A stretch of 6,349 nt of DNA from Chloroflexota bacterium (GTDB lineage: Bacteria > Chloroflexota > Dehalococcoidia > JACQGW01): positions 1 to 6,349 of the forward strand of contig JACQGW010000291.1 of the NCBI GenBank assembly GCA_016199325.1, in the 5' to 3' direction. Numbering within the stretch: position 1 is the first letter of the stretch; each line of letters begins with the position of its first letter. Shown here piece after piece: positions 4,725 to 6,349 of the stretch. Position numbers and translations under genes: made by a program. The notes under the pieces are model-generated. The model was not told the DNA's origin, did no database searches, and worked only from the letters and a program-made list of their open reading frames with translations.

Positions 4725-6251
4725 ATGGCGGATCTGTACGCGACCGGCATTCCCGGGCTGGACGAGGTGATGCTCGGCGGATTCATCGAAGGCCACAGCG
4801 TAATGATCGAGGGCTACACGGGAACGGGCAAGACCGTCCTGGGCATGGCGCTCATCCACGCCGGCATCAGCGCGCTCGGCCAGCCCGGCGTGATCGCCAG
4901 CTTCGAGCAGCTCCCACAGTCGCTCTATCGCGATGCCCTGTCGCTGGGCTGGGACCTCCGGGCCCTGGAGCGGCAGGACAAGCTGCGGGTCCTGTTCGTC
5001 TCGCCGGCGACGCTGGTCGAGGAGATCAGCGCCCAGATCAGCCACATCGGCGATCTCATCGCCGCCATCGGCGCCCGGCGGCTCTTCCTCGACGGGATCA
5101 ACATGATCGAGACCGTCGAGCGCGACCCGTTTCGCCGGCGCCAGCTCATCGACCAGGTCATCGCCGCCTTCCGCCGCGAGGGGCTGAACGTCTCCTTCAG
5201 CCGGGAGAAGCCGGAGGCGGCGCCGCTGGGGGCGACCCCCGAGTCGTACATCGCCGACACCGTCATCCAACTGACCTACGTCCAGCAGCACGGCCGGCGC
5301 ATTCGCTACCTGGAGGTCACCAAGAGCCGGGGCCAGGACACGCTCAACGGCCTCCACACCTTCAAGATCCATTCTGGTGGCGTCAGCGTCTACCCGCGCC
5401 AGAAGGCGCCGGTGATCCAGCCCCAGCCGATGGCCTACGCCGAGGATCGGGCCACCTTCGGGCTTGCGCCGCTGGACGAGATGCTGGGCGGCGGCCTGTT
5501 CCGGCAAAGCGCGACGCTCGTCGGCGGCAGCTCCGGCACCGGCAAGACCCTGCTCTGCCTCCAGTTCCTCGTCCACGGCGCGCGGCAGGGCGAGCCCGGC
5601 CTCTTTGTGACACTGGAAGAGCCGGCCGAGCAGATCGCCGCCACCGCCAGAAACCTCTACCCGGAGATCGACCGACTGCTGGCCGATGGGATACTCCAGA
5701 TCCTGGCGCTCTTGCCCCTGGAGACCGACATCAACGAGCAGATCATCCGCGTGCGGGAGGCCATCGGCGCCGGGCGGGTCAAGCGGCTCGCCTTCGACTC
5801 GTTGTCCAACTATGAGGACCTCCTCCCCGAGGTCGAGTACAAGGAGTACATGTACGCGCTGGTGGCGTTCGTCAAAGGGTCGCGCGTGACGGCGGTGTTC
5901 ACCCAGGAGATCCGCGAGCTGACCCAGGTGAGAACGGCGACCTCCTACGGGACATCTTATCTCCTGGACAACATCATCATGCTGCGCTTCGTCGAGCTGT
6001 CGAACGCCCTTCGCCGGGCCATCGTCGTCTTGAAGACCCGCGGCAGCAGCCACGCCGGCGACATCCGGGAGTACGTCATCGCCCGGACCGGCATCCAGAT
6101 CATCCCCCTCGACCCAAACGTCGTCGTGCCGGTGCTGTCGATCCAGGAGTACTCCCACATTCTGACCCCGTTCCCGGTCGCCAGTGAGCCCCCGCCCGGC
6201 GAGGAGCGCCGGCGCGGCCGGGGCGGCCAGGATCACAACGAGAGTGAATGA
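4725..6251 (+). CDS. KaiC-like double-domain ATPase, second paralogue
   Basis: This 508-residue protein is close in length to canonical KaiC. CI has Walker A GYTGTGKT (30-37), a catalytic pair altered to Glu-Gln (SFEQLP, E61/Q62) and Walker B LFLD (120-123) followed by Gly instead of the usual Ser. CII has Walker A GSSGTGKT (268-275), an intact pair in TLEEP (E298, E299) and Walker B LAFD (355-358). Ser411 in GTSYLLDNIIML aligns with KaiC S431, and Tyr412 replaces T432. The CI end motif KSRG..LNGLHTFKI...VSVYPR is also present in the first ATPase, showing shared ancestry, but overall divergence is high, so the duplication is old. I chose ATG 4725, which has GGAGG and GGAG just upstream and follows the preceding stop by 1 nt. 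A GTG at 4689 would add 12 residues overlapping the previous gene. The C-terminus ends in a basic then acidic tail containing GGQD, as in the other ATPase. Confidence 0.95.
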   Translation: MADLYATGIPGLDEVMLGGFIEGHSVMIEGYTGTGKTVLGMALIHAGISALGQPGVIASFEQLPQSLYRDALSLGWDLRALERQDKLRVLFVSPATLVEEISAQISHIGDLIAAIGARRLFLDGINMIETVERDPFRRRQLIDQVIAAFRREGLNVSFSREKPEAAPLGATPESYIADTVIQLTYVQQHGRRIRYLEVTKSRGQDTLNGLHTFKIHSGGVSVYPRQKAPVIQPQPMAYAEDRATFGLAPLDEMLGGGLFRQSATLVGGSSGTGKTLLCLQFLVHGARQGEPGLFVTLEEPAEQIAATARNLYPEIDRLLADGILQILALLPLETDINEQIIRVREAIGAGRVKRLAFDSLSNYEDLLPEVEYKEYMYALVAFVKGSRVTAVFTQEIRELTQVRTATSYGTSYLLDNIIMLRFVELSNALRRAIVVLKTRGSSHAGDIREYVIARTGIQIIPLDPNVVVPVLSIQEYSHILTPFPVASEPPPGEERRRGRGGQDHNESE

Positions 6252-6254
6252 GCA

Positions 6255-6289
6255 GAGCTGTCAACGGATTTTGGGAACGGATTGAGCGG
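6255..6289 (-). repeat. 42-bp intergenic repeat, copy 4 (35-nt core)
   Basis: On the minus strand the 35-nt core matches copy 1 with one mismatch (A for G in the middle) and ends TTGACAGCTC. It begins within a few bases of the operon stop codon and points back into the operon 3' end. It is therefore not positioned as a promoter for a known gene. If active it would produce antisense RNA. Confidence 0.82.
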
Positions 6290-6320
6290 TCTGCAAGGGA
6301 CCTGCCGGAAGCCCTGCGAC

Positions 6321-6348
6321 CTCATCACTCATCACTCATCACTCATCA
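6321..6348. repeat. Heptanucleotide tandem repeat (CTCATCA x4, truncated by window)
   Basis: Four perfect consecutive copies of CTCATCA occupy 6321-6348, and the next base (C) continues the pattern at the window edge. The full length is unknown. Confidence 0.9.
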
Positions 6349-6349
6349 C

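Larger units (their letters stand above)
6252..6349. other. Intergenic end of window
   Basis: No gene and no convincing intrinsic terminator are visible. The DNA holds a 42-bp repeat copy and a 7-nt tandem array, and ends before any downstream gene appears, so the operon might continue beyond the window. Confidence 0.6.

Noticed and set aside
4605..6236. Long minus-strand open frame (543 codons) opposite the second ATPase
   Set aside because: It has the same cause. The plus strand has intact Walker motifs and a good ribosome site, while the minus frame has low-complexity Asp/Val/Leu composition.
2602..6251. Canonical circadian kaiABC cluster
   Set aside because: No kaiA or kaiB is present, T432 is replaced in both proteins, CI catalytic glutamates are altered and one protein has an extra winged helix. 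Family membership is clear but a clock function is not supported.
259..6289. CRISPR array built from the 42-bp repeats
   Set aside because: Copies lie hundreds to thousands of bases apart, in both orientations, with genes between them, so there are no regular spacers.
6290..6320. Intrinsic terminator after the operon
   Set aside because: The only inverted match (AGGG with CCCT) gives a 4-bp stem with a 12-nt loop and no T-tract.

Overview
The window is high-GC bacterial DNA: every gene strongly prefers G or C in the third codon position. It has no rRNA, tRNA or taxon-specific marker, so the host cannot be named. The gene style (KaiC-family ATPases, a DUF423 protein, Arg/Gly/Pro-rich protein tails) and GC-rich intergenic repeats would fit Chloroflexota or a similar high-GC environmental lineage, but this is only an impression.

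Layout. Positions 1-300 hold no gene. They carry a composite of intergenic repeats: a pair of inverted hairpin units, a 37-nt motif and a 42-bp repeat. A small DUF423 membrane protein (368-736, +) follows. It converges on, and overlaps by 71 bp, a six-helix membrane protein of an unnamed family (666-1445, -). Positions 1446-2161 are a divergent intergenic region of about 700 bp. It contains a second copy of the same composite, arranged as nested inverted repeats. A good sigma70-type promoter (TTGACT, 17 bp, CATACT) then precedes a tightly packed four-gene operon (2162-6251, +). After the operon come a fourth copy of the 42-bp repeat and a heptanucleotide tandem repeat that runs off the window.

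The operon is the main interest. Its order is a small helical protein of unknown family, a double-domain KaiC-like ATPase with a C-terminal winged helix, a small stand-alone winged-helix protein, and a second double-domain KaiC-like ATPase. The junctions are a 4-nt overlap, a 14-nt overlap and a 1-nt gap, so the genes are almost certainly co-transcribed and translationally coupled. No kaiA, kaiB, histidine kinase or response regulator is present. In both ATPases the second (CII) domain keeps the paired catalytic glutamates and a Ser aligned with the cyanobacterial S431 phosphosite, while the first (CI) domain has lost or altered the glutamate pair. A reasonable model is a two-ATPase signalling or regulatory switch whose output is DNA or protein binding through the winged helices. 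That model is inference; the stimulus and target are not visible here.

The second point of interest is the repeat architecture. Three short families (27-nt palindromic arms in inverted pairs, a 37-nt motif, and a 42-bp repeat ending in TTGACAGCTC) occur together twice with almost identical spacing. Three of the four 42-bp copies sit just upstream of a gene and point into it.
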